Source: Algibacter mikhailovii (GTDB taxonomy: Bacteria; Bacteroidota; Bacteroidia; Flavobacteriales; Flavobacteriaceae). Taken from it: DNA of 64,000 nucleotides. The notes below the pieces were generated by a model. The model was not told the origin of the DNA. It ran no database searches and saw nothing but the letters and a program-made list of their open reading frames with translations. This document shows positions 43,990 to 52,650 of the stretch, in pieces. Numbering within the stretch: position 1 is the first letter of the stretch; every line of letters begins with the position of its first letter. The DNA lies in the NCBI RefSeq assembly GCF_014651495.1, contig NZ_BMWZ01000005.1, positions 310,001 through 374,000 of the forward strand, given 5' to 3'. Made by a program: the position numbers and the translations under genes.

Positions 43990-44973
43990 TTGCTGTACTT
44001 TACGTTTAATGTATTGCGTTGGGGAAACTATTTTGATAACTATGTGTATTCTTTTAAGTCTAACGTCGTTGAATTCGCTATTCATATTATCATAGTTTAT
44101 GGTAATGTGTTTTATTTGATTCCTAAGTTCATCTTGCGGAAGAAATACAAAACGTACGTAGCCATCATGTTTTTAATTTTGGTTTTGGTTTATGTGATTA
44201 GAACGAGTTTGAATTATATATTAGTAACCGAACAAGCCTATCCTGAGTCTGTAGTACCTTCAAGTGTTTTTGATTTTAACTACATTGTACAGGTTATTCT
44301 GGGGGAACTTTATGTGATTTCGTTTGTGACCTCTATTAAGTTTATTGCCGAATGGTTTATTGAAAAAAAGAAAAATGAAAATTTGGCAAAGCTTCAACTC
44401 AGTACAGAGCTTAAATTTTTGCGCACCCAAATACAACCGCATTTCTTTTTTAATACCCTAAATAACTTATATGCCTTAACGCTACAGAAATCTGATAATG
44501 CACCCAAATTAGTTATTAAGTTATCTGAAATGATGCAATATGTGCTCTATGATATAGATGGTTCCAGAACGGATTTGTTAAATGAAATAAATCACATTAA
44601 TAATTATATAGATATAGAACGATTAAGATTTAATGATCGCGTAGAGGTGGATATTGATATTTCAGGAGATATTGAAGATGTGTATGTGCCGCCGTTATTG
44701 TTGCTTTCATTTATTGAAAATTGTTTTAAACATGGTATGCGTGGTAATGATAAATTGAAAATAAATATGAGTTTTGAGGTTTTGAATTCGGGGTATTTGG
44801 AATTTGTTCTAATAAATACGTTCAATCCTATTATCCTACAAGATGCAAAAAGTGGTATTGGGAATGATAATGCTAAACGCCGTCTAAACTTAATGTTTTC
44901 AAATAACTTTGTTTTAGAATCTAAAATAGAGGAGGATAAATACAAACTGTTCTTAAAAATTCCAATACGATGA
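43990..44973 (+). CDS. LytS-type sensor histidine kinase
   Basis: At least 327 residues. Four hydrophobic helices at the N-terminus, then the His_kinase domain with FLRTQIQPHFFFNTLNNLYAL (phospho-His in QPHF) and the ATP-binding part (PPLLLLSFIENCFKHG, SGIGNDNAKRRL). The TTG at 43990 is only a formal start: the frame is open back to 43891 and the upstream codons read IPIKYHIIFWLL, which completes the first membrane helix. No ATG or GTG is available there, so the true start may be a rare codon such as ATT or ATA. It overlaps the regulator gene by four bases and is divergent from susC, so it likely controls the GlcNAc locus. Confidence 0.9.
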   Translation: MLYFTFNVLRWGNYFDNYVYSFKSNVVEFAIHIIIVYGNVFYLIPKFILRKKYKTYVAIMFLILVLVYVIRTSLNYILVTEQAYPESVVPSSVFDFNYIVQVILGELYVISFVTSIKFIAEWFIEKKKNENLAKLQLSTELKFLRTQIQPHFFFNTLNNLYALTLQKSDNAPKLVIKLSEMMQYVLYDIDGSRTDLLNEINHINNYIDIERLRFNDRVEVDIDISGDIEDVYVPPLLLLSFIENCFKHGMRGNDKLKINMSFEVLNSGYLEFVLINTFNPIILQDAKSGIGNDNAKRRLNLMFSNNFVLESKIEEDKYKLFLKIPIR

Positions 44974-45695
44974 AAATTAAGTGCTTAATTATTGATGATG
45001 AACCTTTAGCTATTTCTGTTATTGAAAATCATTTGAAAAATTTTGATCATGTTGACATTGTCGAGACTTTCAATAATCCATTAAAGGCCTATCGCGTGTT
45101 AGAACAAGAAAAAATTGATGTGATTTTTTTGGATATCAATATGCCACAAATGACAGGTTTTACTTTTATAGAAAACTTGAGCTATAAACCATTAATTGTG
45201 ATTACCACCGCCTATAGGGAATATGCGGTTAAAAGTTTTGAGCTTAATATTTTGGATTATTTGGTAAAGCCTATACCGTTTAATCGATTCTTAAAAACCA
45301 TGAATAAAATATATCAGCAGGTATATGTGAGCAATGCTTCAACAGATGCAAGTTTACAACAAGAGCCTCATATATTTTTAAAGGTGAATAAAAAGCTAAT
45401 TAAGATTAATCTTAATGACATACTTTATATAGAAAGTTTGAAGGATTATATAAAAGTGATAACAACTATTGGAGATCATGTAGTCCATAAATCACTTTCA
45501 GCTATCACGGAAGAGTTGCCGCAGTCAAATTTTATGCGAATCCATAGATCTTATACCATTTCAATAAATAAAATAGCAGCATTAGAGGGGAATACCGTGG
45601 AAATAGCGAACAGAAAAATACCAATTGGCCGTAATTATACGAAACAAGCCAAAGAGCGTATTTTTAATATCAATGACGAAAAAGAAAGTAAATAA
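44970..45695 (+). CDS. LytTR-family response regulator
   Basis: 241 residues. Receiver domain (1-120) with LIIDDEPLA, phospho-Asp in VIFLDINMP near residue 56, TTA and the K of LVKPIPFNRF; then a LytTR DNA-binding domain (about 135-235) with DILYIESLKDYIKV and FMRIHRSYTISINKI. Partner of the overlapping kinase gene. Its binding site is probably in the divergent gap before susC; no clear direct repeat was recognised. Confidence 0.95.
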   Translation: MKIKCLIIDDEPLAISVIENHLKNFDHVDIVETFNNPLKAYRVLEQEKIDVIFLDINMPQMTGFTFIENLSYKPLIVITTAYREYAVKSFELNILDYLVKPIPFNRFLKTMNKIYQQVYVSNASTDASLQQEPHIFLKVNKKLIKINLNDILYIESLKDYIKVITTIGDHVVHKSLSAITEELPQSNFMRIHRSYTISINKIAALEGNTVEIANRKIPIGRNYTKQAKERIFNINDEKESK

Positions 45696-45722
45696 ACTAA
45701 TCAAAATTTTAAAGGAATAATT

Positions 45723-47054
45723 ATGTCTAATAATCAAGAAAATGTATCTCAGAATAAAAACAATACGCTAGTACCCATACTTATTATTGCTGGTTTATTT
45801 TTCATTTTCGGTTTTGTAACCTGGATCAATGGAGCTTTGATCCCTTTTATGAAAACAATTAATGAATTGACTGATGCACAATCTTATTTAGTAGCTTCAG
45901 CCTCTTATATTTCATTTGTGGTCATGGCATTGCCGGCCTCTTATATTATTAATAAAATTGGTTATAAGAAGGGGATGTCCCTTGGGTTAATCATTATGGC
46001 TTTGGGGGCCTTGGTGTTTATACCGGCAGCTGGAGCTAGAACGTATTGGATGTTTTTGGTCGCTATTTTTATTCAAGGTGCTGGTATGACCTTATTGCAA
46101 ACAGCTTCAAACCCTTATATTACCATTTTAGGACCTATGGAATCTGCCGCTAAGCGTATTGCTATCATGGGAATTGCTAATAAAGTTGCTGGGGCTTTGG
46201 GTTCAATTATATTTAGTGCCATTTTATTATCAGGTATTGGAGAGATTAAAGAAAAACTAAGTGTTGTTGATGATGCTGAGAAAGCCAGTTTATTAGATGC
46301 CATGGCTGATAGTGTTGTGACACCGTATTTAGCTATGGCAGCTGTTTTATTTTTATTAGGACTACTAATTCGAAAAGCACCTTTACCTCATGTTGAAGCG
46401 GAACCAATTGAAGCTACTGAAACTGGAGAAAAAGCAAAGTCAAGTATTTTTCAATTCCCGCATTTATGGCTGGGTGTTTTAGCCTTATTTGTTTACGTAG
46501 GAGTTGAAGTTATCGCTGGGGATACTATCATATCTTATGGCATTTCGCTAGGTCTTCCAATAGAACAATCTTCATTTTTCACATCATACACACTTATGGC
46601 TATGGTAGCGACCTATGCTTTAGGTGTCTTTTTAATTCCTAAATACATAAGTCAGGCTATGGCTTTAAAAGCTAGTGCTGGTTTAGGTATTCTATTATCG
46701 TTTTGTATTGTGTTTACAAGCGGATTGACATCAGTGTTATTTGTTGCAGCACTTGGGATTGCCAATGCATTAGTTTGGCCTGCCATTTGGCCGCTAACGC
46801 TAAAGGGACTGGGAAAGTTTACTAAAACGGCTTCAGCTTTGTTAATTATGGCTATTTCAGGAGGAGCCATAATTCCTCCTCTATATGGGGCTATAGTGGA
46901 TGGTCATAAGGAGGAATTATTAGCAGGGGGTGTTGCTGAGGTTGCCGCTACAGCAGAGTCCGCGTCTTTTGGGTATTGGATTTTGTTGCCCTGTTATATC
47001 ATAATTCTTTATTATGCTTTTTATGGCCATAAAGTAGGACTTAAAAAGGCATAA
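45723..47054 (+). CDS. nagP: MFS sugar permease, FucP/NagP type
   Basis: 443 residues with twelve predicted membrane helices, inner membrane. The opening FFIFGFVTWINGALIPFMK and the TASNPYITILGP segment near residue 130 are characteristic of the fucose/glucose/galactose proton symporter family that includes NagP of marine bacteria. Operon position between lytSR and the nagX-like gene, facing the GlcNAc catabolic operon, supports GlcNAc as substrate. Specificity is inferred, not visible. Confidence 0.85.
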   Translation: MSNNQENVSQNKNNTLVPILIIAGLFFIFGFVTWINGALIPFMKTINELTDAQSYLVASASYISFVVMALPASYIINKIGYKKGMSLGLIIMALGALVFIPAAGARTYWMFLVAIFIQGAGMTLLQTASNPYITILGPMESAAKRIAIMGIANKVAGALGSIIFSAILLSGIGEIKEKLSVVDDAEKASLLDAMADSVVTPYLAMAAVLFLLGLLIRKAPLPHVEAEPIEATETGEKAKSSIFQFPHLWLGVLALFVYVGVEVIAGDTIISYGISLGLPIEQSSFFTSYTLMAMVATYALGVFLIPKYISQAMALKASAGLGILLSFCIVFTSGLTSVLFVAALGIANALVWPAIWPLTLKGLGKFTKTASALLIMAISGGAIIPPLYGAIVDGHKEELLAGGVAEVAATAESASFGYWILLPCYIIILYYAFYGHKVGLKKA

Positions 47055-47059
47055 TTATT

Positions 47060-48151
47060 ATGTCTGATAAAAAACGAATTCAATCGGTAGATATTTTAAG
47101 AGGTGTGACCATTATGGCTATGATTTTGGTCAATACACCTGGAGACTGGAACCATGTTTACAGTCCGTTGCTGCACGCCGAATGGCATGGCTTAACACCT
47201 ACTGATTTGATATTTCCTTACTTTTTATTTATTGTTGGGATTTCTATTTATTTCGCTTACAAGCATAAAACGAATTCAGCCACTACACTTAAGAAAATAA
47301 CCATAAGAAGTTTGAAACTGATTGGCTTGGGGTTGTTTCTTAATTTATTTTTACCCTATATTCCGTTTATAGTGGATTTAGATTCGGCGCGATTGCCTGG
47401 GGTACTTCAAAGAATAGGTATTGTGTTTTTTGTGACTGCGATATTATATCTTAATTGTAATTGGAGATTGTTACTTGGTAGTTCGGTAGTTATATTAATT
47501 GGGTATTGGCTATTTCTAGGTTATGCGCCATTACCTAACGGCATGGTGCCAACATTTAATAGGGCACCTAATAATTGGGCTAATTATATTGATTTAAAAA
47601 TTCTTGGTAACCATATGTGGCAACCAGATTATGATCCAGAGGGTATTGTGAGTACGCTGCCTGCTATAGTGAGTTGTATTTCTGGAGTACTTATTGGGAA
47701 ACTTTTAGATAGAGATAAACCACTAAAGGTATTATTGATTACAGCTTTGTTATTACTGGTATGTGGGTATTTGTTTAGCGCTGTTTTTCCCATAAATAAG
47801 GCCCTGTGGAGTAGTAGTTTTGTACTTGTTACCAGTGGTTGGGGGACTTTGATATTGGCTATTATTTATTATTTTAAAGATGTAAAACAGTATCAGTTTG
47901 GTGAACTAGCTCGGGCAGTTGGTGTCAATGCAATTACAGTTTACTTTTTATCAAGTTTTATATCAAAATGTATGTACCTTATAAAAATAGATGATACGCA
48001 TAATTTGCATTCCTGGATATTTCAAACATTTTTTATAGATAGTTTTTTAGGTTTAAAACTGTCTTCTTTGCTCTATGCTTTGGGTGTTGTTTTATTTTAT
48101 TTGTTGTTAGCACGCTGGATGTCAATTAGAAAGATTTTTATAAAAGTATAG
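47060..48151 (+). CDS. nagX: NagX-like membrane acyltransferase (DUF5009, HGSNAT-related)
   Basis: 363 residues, about ten membrane helices. The N-terminus RIQSVDILRGVTIMAMILVN followed by WHGLTPTDLIFPYFLFIVG is the signature of the family related to human heparan-alpha-glucosaminide N-acetyltransferase; the conserved His of the AEWHGLTP segment is the usual candidate for acetyl transfer. NagX genes belong to GlcNAc regulons in several proteobacteria and Bacteroidota. It starts five bases after the permease stop. It may acetylate glucosamine ends, or move acetyl groups across the membrane (inference). Confidence 0.85.
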   Translation: MSDKKRIQSVDILRGVTIMAMILVNTPGDWNHVYSPLLHAEWHGLTPTDLIFPYFLFIVGISIYFAYKHKTNSATTLKKITIRSLKLIGLGLFLNLFLPYIPFIVDLDSARLPGVLQRIGIVFFVTAILYLNCNWRLLLGSSVVILIGYWLFLGYAPLPNGMVPTFNRAPNNWANYIDLKILGNHMWQPDYDPEGIVSTLPAIVSCISGVLIGKLLDRDKPLKVLLITALLLLVCGYLFSAVFPINKALWSSSFVLVTSGWGTLILAIIYYFKDVKQYQFGELARAVGVNAITVYFLSSFISKCMYLIKIDDTHNLHSWIFQTFFIDSFLGLKLSSLLYALGVVLFYLLLARWMSIRKIFIKV

Positions 48152-48185
48152 TGTTTTTATTCGATTTTATAGTTCTGTCAAAAGG

Positions 48186-48230
48186 AAAAAATAGTTATGT
48201 AACAAATGTTACATAACTATTTTTTTTTTA
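48186..48230 (+). terminator. strong intrinsic terminator of the lytSR-nagP-nagX unit
   Basis: Perfect 18-bp stem around a 4-base AAAT loop (core ATAGTTATGTAAC), continuing into a T-run to 48229. First of three hairpins in this convergent gap. Confidence 0.9.
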
Positions 48231-48241
48231 ACGTATTTATG

Positions 48242-48268
48242 CAATTCTAAATTCTTTTTTTAGAATTG
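48242..48268. other. hairpin CAATTCTAAA / TTTAGAATTG
   Basis: Perfect 10-bp AT-rich stem with 7-base T-rich loop, lying between the two terminators. Function unclear; it may add to bidirectional termination. Confidence 0.5.
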
Positions 48269-48286
48269 GAAATATTAATAGCTAAT

Positions 48287-48315
48287 AAGGCACTTACTTT
48301 TGTAGGTGCCTTTTT
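48287..48315. terminator. terminator hairpin near the TonB receptor gene end
   Basis: 11-bp stem AAGGCACTTAC / GTAGGTGCCTT (one G-U) with TTTT loop, followed by T-run on the plus strand; A-rich on the other side is weak, so it mainly suits plus-strand transcripts. Confidence 0.7.
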
Positions 48316-48345
48316 AGTTGTTATTGTTCCTAAAAATTTTAGTAA

Positions 48346-50853
48346 TTAAAACTCTTTTTTACCAAATTCACTATCAATAAATTTAGACTTGTTTTTAGTG
48401 TTTCTGAAGGTGTAACTTAGATTTAGCATGACCATGTCTACTTCATAGACGTAGTTGGTTGTTGTGAAGAATGAATTGGGTTCTGATGTTGTAATACGCT
48501 GTTCATTGGTATTTAATAATCCCATGTCCATATTCTGCCATTGTAAGGTAGCTACTAGCCGGTTTTCCAGGAAGCTCTTTTTAAAACTTAGATTAGGCGA
48601 GTAGAACCGAGAGTCTTCTCCTTGAGCCGTTTTACGTTCTGATAAATAGTTAAATGTAAATTGAAGTGTTGCTGTGTCTGTAAAGTCATAGCTGCTATTC
48701 AAGTTAAACGAGTATTGTGTGGCGTTACCTTTTATAATTTTGCCATCGTACTCACCATCTATTTTAAAGTTGTAAATGTTTGCACCAAGGAAATTAGTCC
48801 ATTTTTCTGTAAGGTTAAAGTTTGCACCAAATTCTACACCTAACGATTGTCCTGTTCCTACATTAGAGTAAATTCTGTCTAATACCACATTATCAAAACG
48901 CGGATCCTGCGGGTCTATAGGTGGACCGTCATAGACTTTGTTTACACGATTTACTAAATTCTCAACATGCTTAAAATAAGCCGTGGCAAATAGTGAATTA
49001 CTTTTTCCTAGTTTTTTTGTGATGCCTAACTCAACTAAATCTGTAAATTCTGGCAATAGGTTTTTATCTCCTTGTTCTAAGGTTTCTGAGTGTTCACGTT
49101 CTCTAAACGGATTCAGTTTAAAAGCAGACGGGCGATCTACACGTTTGCTGTATGATGTTTTTAAGGCAGTGCTCTCATTTATATTATACTGCAGTTGTGC
49201 TGAGGGGAATAGCTTTTCGTAGTTGTAATATAAGGTTTCCTCAGTAGTGCCTGCTTTATCGGCAAGCATTAATTCTCTGTCTAAAATCTCTAGGCGTAAA
49301 CCAGCAGCGTACTCCCATTTATCTTTAGCTCCGGTAAGTTGAACATAGCCAGAATGGATATTCCTTTTTAAGTCAATATCACTTGAAAACATGTCAACGC
49401 GTTCAAAATCATCATCATAATCATATCTCCTACCGTAATAAAAATCACCTCTATTGTTGAGTGTTCTAAATTGGTAGCCTGTTTCTAATGTGCCAAAAGA
49501 AAAAGGCTTTAAAGTGTAATCTATTTGCGTTCTAAATCCATTTAACGGGTTGTCATTGGTGTTGTATTCGTCTTGAATAAGATTTTCTGTGTCGGGGTAA
49601 TTTAAATTTTGATTGGTTGTTGGTCCTCCTAATTGCGTAAACTCATACAGCACTGAACCTGATAAGGTAGACGTGTTTTTAAATAGGTGCGTATAATCTA
49701 AACTACCTAAAATAAAATCACCTCTTCTTATTCTTAAGTTTTCATTTAAATAGGTGAGTTCAAATATTTTATTGTCTTCATCACCAACAGGGTAAGCTTG
49801 ATTGTTATAGATAATATCTGCGGTTCTAGCTTTATCTCTTTTTCCTGCGTAAAATCCTAAGGAGAAATCGTTGTTTTTGTTAGGAGTGAAATCAACGGTG
49901 AAACGTCCGGAATAGTTTTCTTCATCGAAGCTGCGTTCGCCATCTGAAGGGAATTCAGTATAAACCCCATCCACAATGGTATACACAAAACCTTCACGTC
50001 TTCCACTTATATCTTTACGTTGGTATGAGGCACCTAGTGATATGTTCCATTTGTCTTTTTTAATGTTGTATATGCCGTCAATCCCATAGCGTTGTGTATT
50101 GGCTTTGTTATCATAATTTTCAATAGAAGGCAAACCGGCATTCACGTTAATTTGGGCGAAACTTCCATTAAGGGCTCCCTTTTTTGTGATGATATTCATT
50201 AATCCAGATTTTCCTTCTGGATCATATTTAGCGGATGGCGCTGTAATCATTTCAACGCGTTCTATGGCATTGGCAGGTATTTGATTTAGAAAATCAGACG
50301 GACTACCTTGAATAGGTTTTCCGTTAATCAAAAGCACAAAACCTTGATCCCCCCGTACATTTATTTCACCTTGGCTATTAATGGTAACCGATGGTAGGTT
50401 TCTTACTATATCGGTTGCAGACCCGCCTTGTGTGTTTTGAAAAGTTGAAGCACTATAGACTTGACGATCTATTTTATTAATGACGGCAGACTTTTTAGCT
50501 TTTACAAGAACTTCATCTAATTCATCACTATTGATGGCCAAAGCAATAGTACCCACAGATACGGGAATGCTTCTCTTGATTACCGTTATGGATTGTATTG
50601 TTTTGGTTTCATACCCCATAAAAGAAGCCTCTAAGTAATAGTTGCCTTTGCCAATATTATCAATGCTAAAGCTACCATCTTCAAGCGTAATGACTCCAGT
50701 GACTAGTGATTGGTCAGACGTGGAATAGAGTGCTGCCGTGGCGTATTCTAAAGGTGCTTCTGTTGGAGATTCTACTATCCTCCCTGTAATCTGACCAAAA
50801 ATAGAAGACGTAAATAAAGTGAAAATAATGAGTAATATGGAGGTTTGTTTCAT
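48346..50853 (-). CDS. TonB-dependent receptor, outer-membrane beta-barrel (OMP_b-brl_3) type
   Basis: About 835 residues from ATG 50853 (an upstream in-frame start at 50892 would precede the signal peptide). Signal peptide MKQTSILLIIFTLFTSSIFGQ; carboxypeptidase-regulatory-like domain (ITGRIVESPTEAPLEYATA, about 22-100); plug with GGSATDIVRNLPSVTIN and INGKPIQGSPSDFLNQIP (about 115-230); then the barrel. No SusD partner, so it is not a classical Sus system. It is divergent from a LacI regulator that may control it. Substrate unknown. Confidence 0.92.
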   Translation of the reverse strand: MKQTSILLIIFTLFTSSIFGQITGRIVESPTEAPLEYATAALYSTSDQSLVTGVITLEDGSFSIDNIGKGNYYLEASFMGYETKTIQSITVIKRSIPVSVGTIALAINSDELDEVLVKAKKSAVINKIDRQVYSASTFQNTQGGSATDIVRNLPSVTINSQGEINVRGDQGFVLLINGKPIQGSPSDFLNQIPANAIERVEMITAPSAKYDPEGKSGLMNIITKKGALNGSFAQINVNAGLPSIENYDNKANTQRYGIDGIYNIKKDKWNISLGASYQRKDISGRREGFVYTIVDGVYTEFPSDGERSFDEENYSGRFTVDFTPNKNNDFSLGFYAGKRDKARTADIIYNNQAYPVGDEDNKIFELTYLNENLRIRRGDFILGSLDYTHLFKNTSTLSGSVLYEFTQLGGPTTNQNLNYPDTENLIQDEYNTNDNPLNGFRTQIDYTLKPFSFGTLETGYQFRTLNNRGDFYYGRRYDYDDDFERVDMFSSDIDLKRNIHSGYVQLTGAKDKWEYAAGLRLEILDRELMLADKAGTTEETLYYNYEKLFPSAQLQYNINESTALKTSYSKRVDRPSAFKLNPFREREHSETLEQGDKNLLPEFTDLVELGITKKLGKSNSLFATAYFKHVENLVNRVNKVYDGPPIDPQDPRFDNVVLDRIYSNVGTGQSLGVEFGANFNLTEKWTNFLGANIYNFKIDGEYDGKIIKGNATQYSFNLNSSYDFTDTATLQFTFNYLSERKTAQGEDSRFYSPNLSFKKSFLENRLVATLQWQNMDMGLLNTNEQRITTSEPNSFFTTTNYVYEVDMVMLNLSYTFRNTKNKSKFIDSEFGKKEF

Positions 50854-51046
50854 TCTGTTTATTTCGATTTTAACTGCCTTTATTTTAGGCATGCAAATGT
50901 ATGGAATAATTTCATTTACCTAATAAGTAGGATAGGACTATACCAATCGCAAATGGTTTAATACGATATTACGGCATGATGTAAATATTTTCGAGTTGGT
51001 AGCAGTTATTTTGTAAATTGCATGTCTTATAACGCAGCGCATATAT

Positions 51047-52051
51047 ATGGTTACATTAAAACAATTGGCAAAAGAATTGAACGTATCAATTTCAACAGTT
51101 TCTAAAGCATTGAATAATAGTGATGAAATTGGTGAAGAAACAGTAAAACGGGTTAAAGAACTTGCCAACTTGTATAATTACCGACCAAATAAGATGGCTC
51201 TAAGTTTAAAACAAAACAAAACAAAGACCATTGGTGTTATTATTCCGAATATTTTAAGTCGTTTTTTAGCCAAAGTACTTTTTGGTATTGAGCGCGAAGC
51301 GAATAAGCATGGGTATAATATCATTACATGTATTTCTAATGAGTCTTTAGATAAAGAAAAGGAAAGTTTACAATTATTAGGAAGCGGTAGCGTAGACGGG
51401 TTTATTTTGTCCGTGGCACAAGAGTCTCAGGTTAATAATGAAATAGATCACTTTAAACGTACCATTAGTAATGGTTTGCCTATTGTAATGTTTGATAGAG
51501 TGGCGCATGATGTTATGTGTGACAAAGTTATAGTTGATGATTTTGATGCCACCTATAATGCGACTAAAAGCCTTATTCGAGAGAAAAGAAAAAATATTGG
51601 CTTTATTAGTAATATTAATGATATAAGCGTTGGTAAGCTCCGAGAGCGTGGCTATAATAAAGCGATATTGGAAGAAGGAAAACAAGAGCCTATAGTTTTG
51701 AAGATTAAAAAGAAGGATGATCCTCAAAAAAAGATAAAGTCATTTTTTAAAAAAAATAAAGGCATTGATGCAATTGTTGGAGCAGACAGTTCTTCAGGAA
51801 TCATTGCTCTAAATATGGCAGTTGATTTAGGATTAAATGTTCCGAAAGATATTTCCGTAATCGCTTTTGCCAGTAAATCAGATTCTAATCACACCTTCCC
51901 TAAACTTACCACTATTAGACAACATGCCAAGTCTATTGGCACTAATGCCGCTGAGTTACTCATTCATAGAATTGAAAACGCGGCAGCTAATGAGCGTATG
52001 AAGACTAAAATAGTAAAAACAAGCCTTGTAAAGAACAAGTCTACGCTATAG
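51047..52051 (+). CDS. LacI-family transcriptional regulator
   Basis: 334 residues. N-terminal helix-turn-helix TLKQLAKELNVSISTVSKAL with hinge helix NYRPNKMALSLK, then a periplasmic-binding-protein-like sensor domain (about 60-330) with TIGVIIPNILSRF and DGFILSVAQE. These repressors usually respond to a sugar or its phosphate. Divergent to the TonB receptor; 193 bases separate the start codons. No single clear LacI operator was recognised in between. Confidence 0.94.
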   Translation: MVTLKQLAKELNVSISTVSKALNNSDEIGEETVKRVKELANLYNYRPNKMALSLKQNKTKTIGVIIPNILSRFLAKVLFGIEREANKHGYNIITCISNESLDKEKESLQLLGSGSVDGFILSVAQESQVNNEIDHFKRTISNGLPIVMFDRVAHDVMCDKVIVDDFDATYNATKSLIREKRKNIGFISNINDISVGKLRERGYNKAILEEGKQEPIVLKIKKKDDPQKKIKSFFKKNKGIDAIVGADSSSGIIALNMAVDLGLNVPKDISVIAFASKSDSNHTFPKLTTIRQHAKSIGTNAAELLIHRIENAAANERMKTKIVKTSLVKNKSTL

Positions 52052-52401
52052 AACTGATTATTCATACCGTTCGTCGATGTATTTCATCGGTAAAATAAAG
52101 CATTTAATCGATAATTTTTCGGTTCCCTTGAATATTTGGGTTATTTCGTTGTATAAATGAGCGACCAACCATTTCCCTAAGTTCATTTCATATTAATTAA
52201 TCCTTTTATCGGCTTTTTACAAGTCAAAAAATTCCTCAAAATGAAATCGATGTGTCTTCGGACGGCATAATTTGCATTCGATTTTAAGTTAATTATCCAT
52301 TTTATTAGGTGTTATAGATTTTGTTTTTTAAAATCTGTTTAGTCTGAGTATTTAGACCATTAGGTCTTGTTTAAAATGTATAATCTTAAAATTGACCAAA
52401 T
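52052..52401. other. non-coding gap after the LacI gene
   Basis: 350 bases, no gene. Two hairpins are seen: AGATTTT / AAAATCT (52316-52336) with a T-rich loop, and AGACC-ATTA-GGTCT near 52358-52371. They lie shortly before the small lipoprotein gene and may be part of its leader. Confidence 0.4.
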
Positions 52402-52542
52402 ATGAAAGCCTTAAAAATTACCTTAGTTTTAGTAGTACTTATTTCATCATTAACATCATGTACTAAACAAGATTTATCAGAGGATGATGTGTTAAACGCA
52501 CCAGAAATTGAAGCTACTGGGGAAATAGAAGCGTTCAGATAG
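52402..52542 (+). CDS. very small lipoprotein (46 residues)
   Basis: ATG at 52402, TAG at 52540-52542. A complete lipoprotein signal peptide (MKALKITLVLVVLISSLTSC) takes up 20 residues; the mature part is only 27 residues, acidic (TKQDLSEDDVLNAPEIEATG, then EIEAFR). Too short for a domain. It is followed by a hairpin and then by the TPR histidine kinase gene on the same strand, so it may be a signal or anchor linked with that two-component system; this is an inference from position only. Confidence 0.65.
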   Translation: MKALKITLVLVVLISSLTSCTKQDLSEDDVLNAPEIEATGEIEAFR

Positions 52543-52563
52543 TATAATCAAACATAAATATCA

Positions 52564-52592
52564 TAAAGCCTTATCAAAAGATAAGGACTTTA
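52564..52592 (+). terminator. hairpin after the small lipoprotein gene
   Basis: Stem TAAAG-CCTTATC / GATAAGG-CTTTA (12 bp, one bulged A) with AAAA loop. No clean T-run follows, so it may be an attenuator or processing site. It ends two bases before a GTG (52594) that opens the next frame, which speaks against that GTG as the kinase start. Confidence 0.6.
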
Positions 52593-52650
52593 TGTGTTAT
52601 ATACATTCAAAAAAAATGGATACATTTGGGTGACTAATTGTTTTGTGGCC

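Noticed and set aside
44604-44945. 113-codon minus-strand frame inside lytS
   Set aside because: Antisense to the conserved ATP-binding part of the kinase.
51377-51727. 116-codon minus-strand frame inside the LacI regulator
   Set aside because: Shadow of a complete regulator gene; low-complexity Asn/Ile-rich product.
52594-52650. GTG at 52594 as start of the TPR histidine kinase
   Set aside because: It lies two bases after a hairpin and would put a polar stretch before the signal peptide; TTG at 52651 fits better, though the start is not proven.
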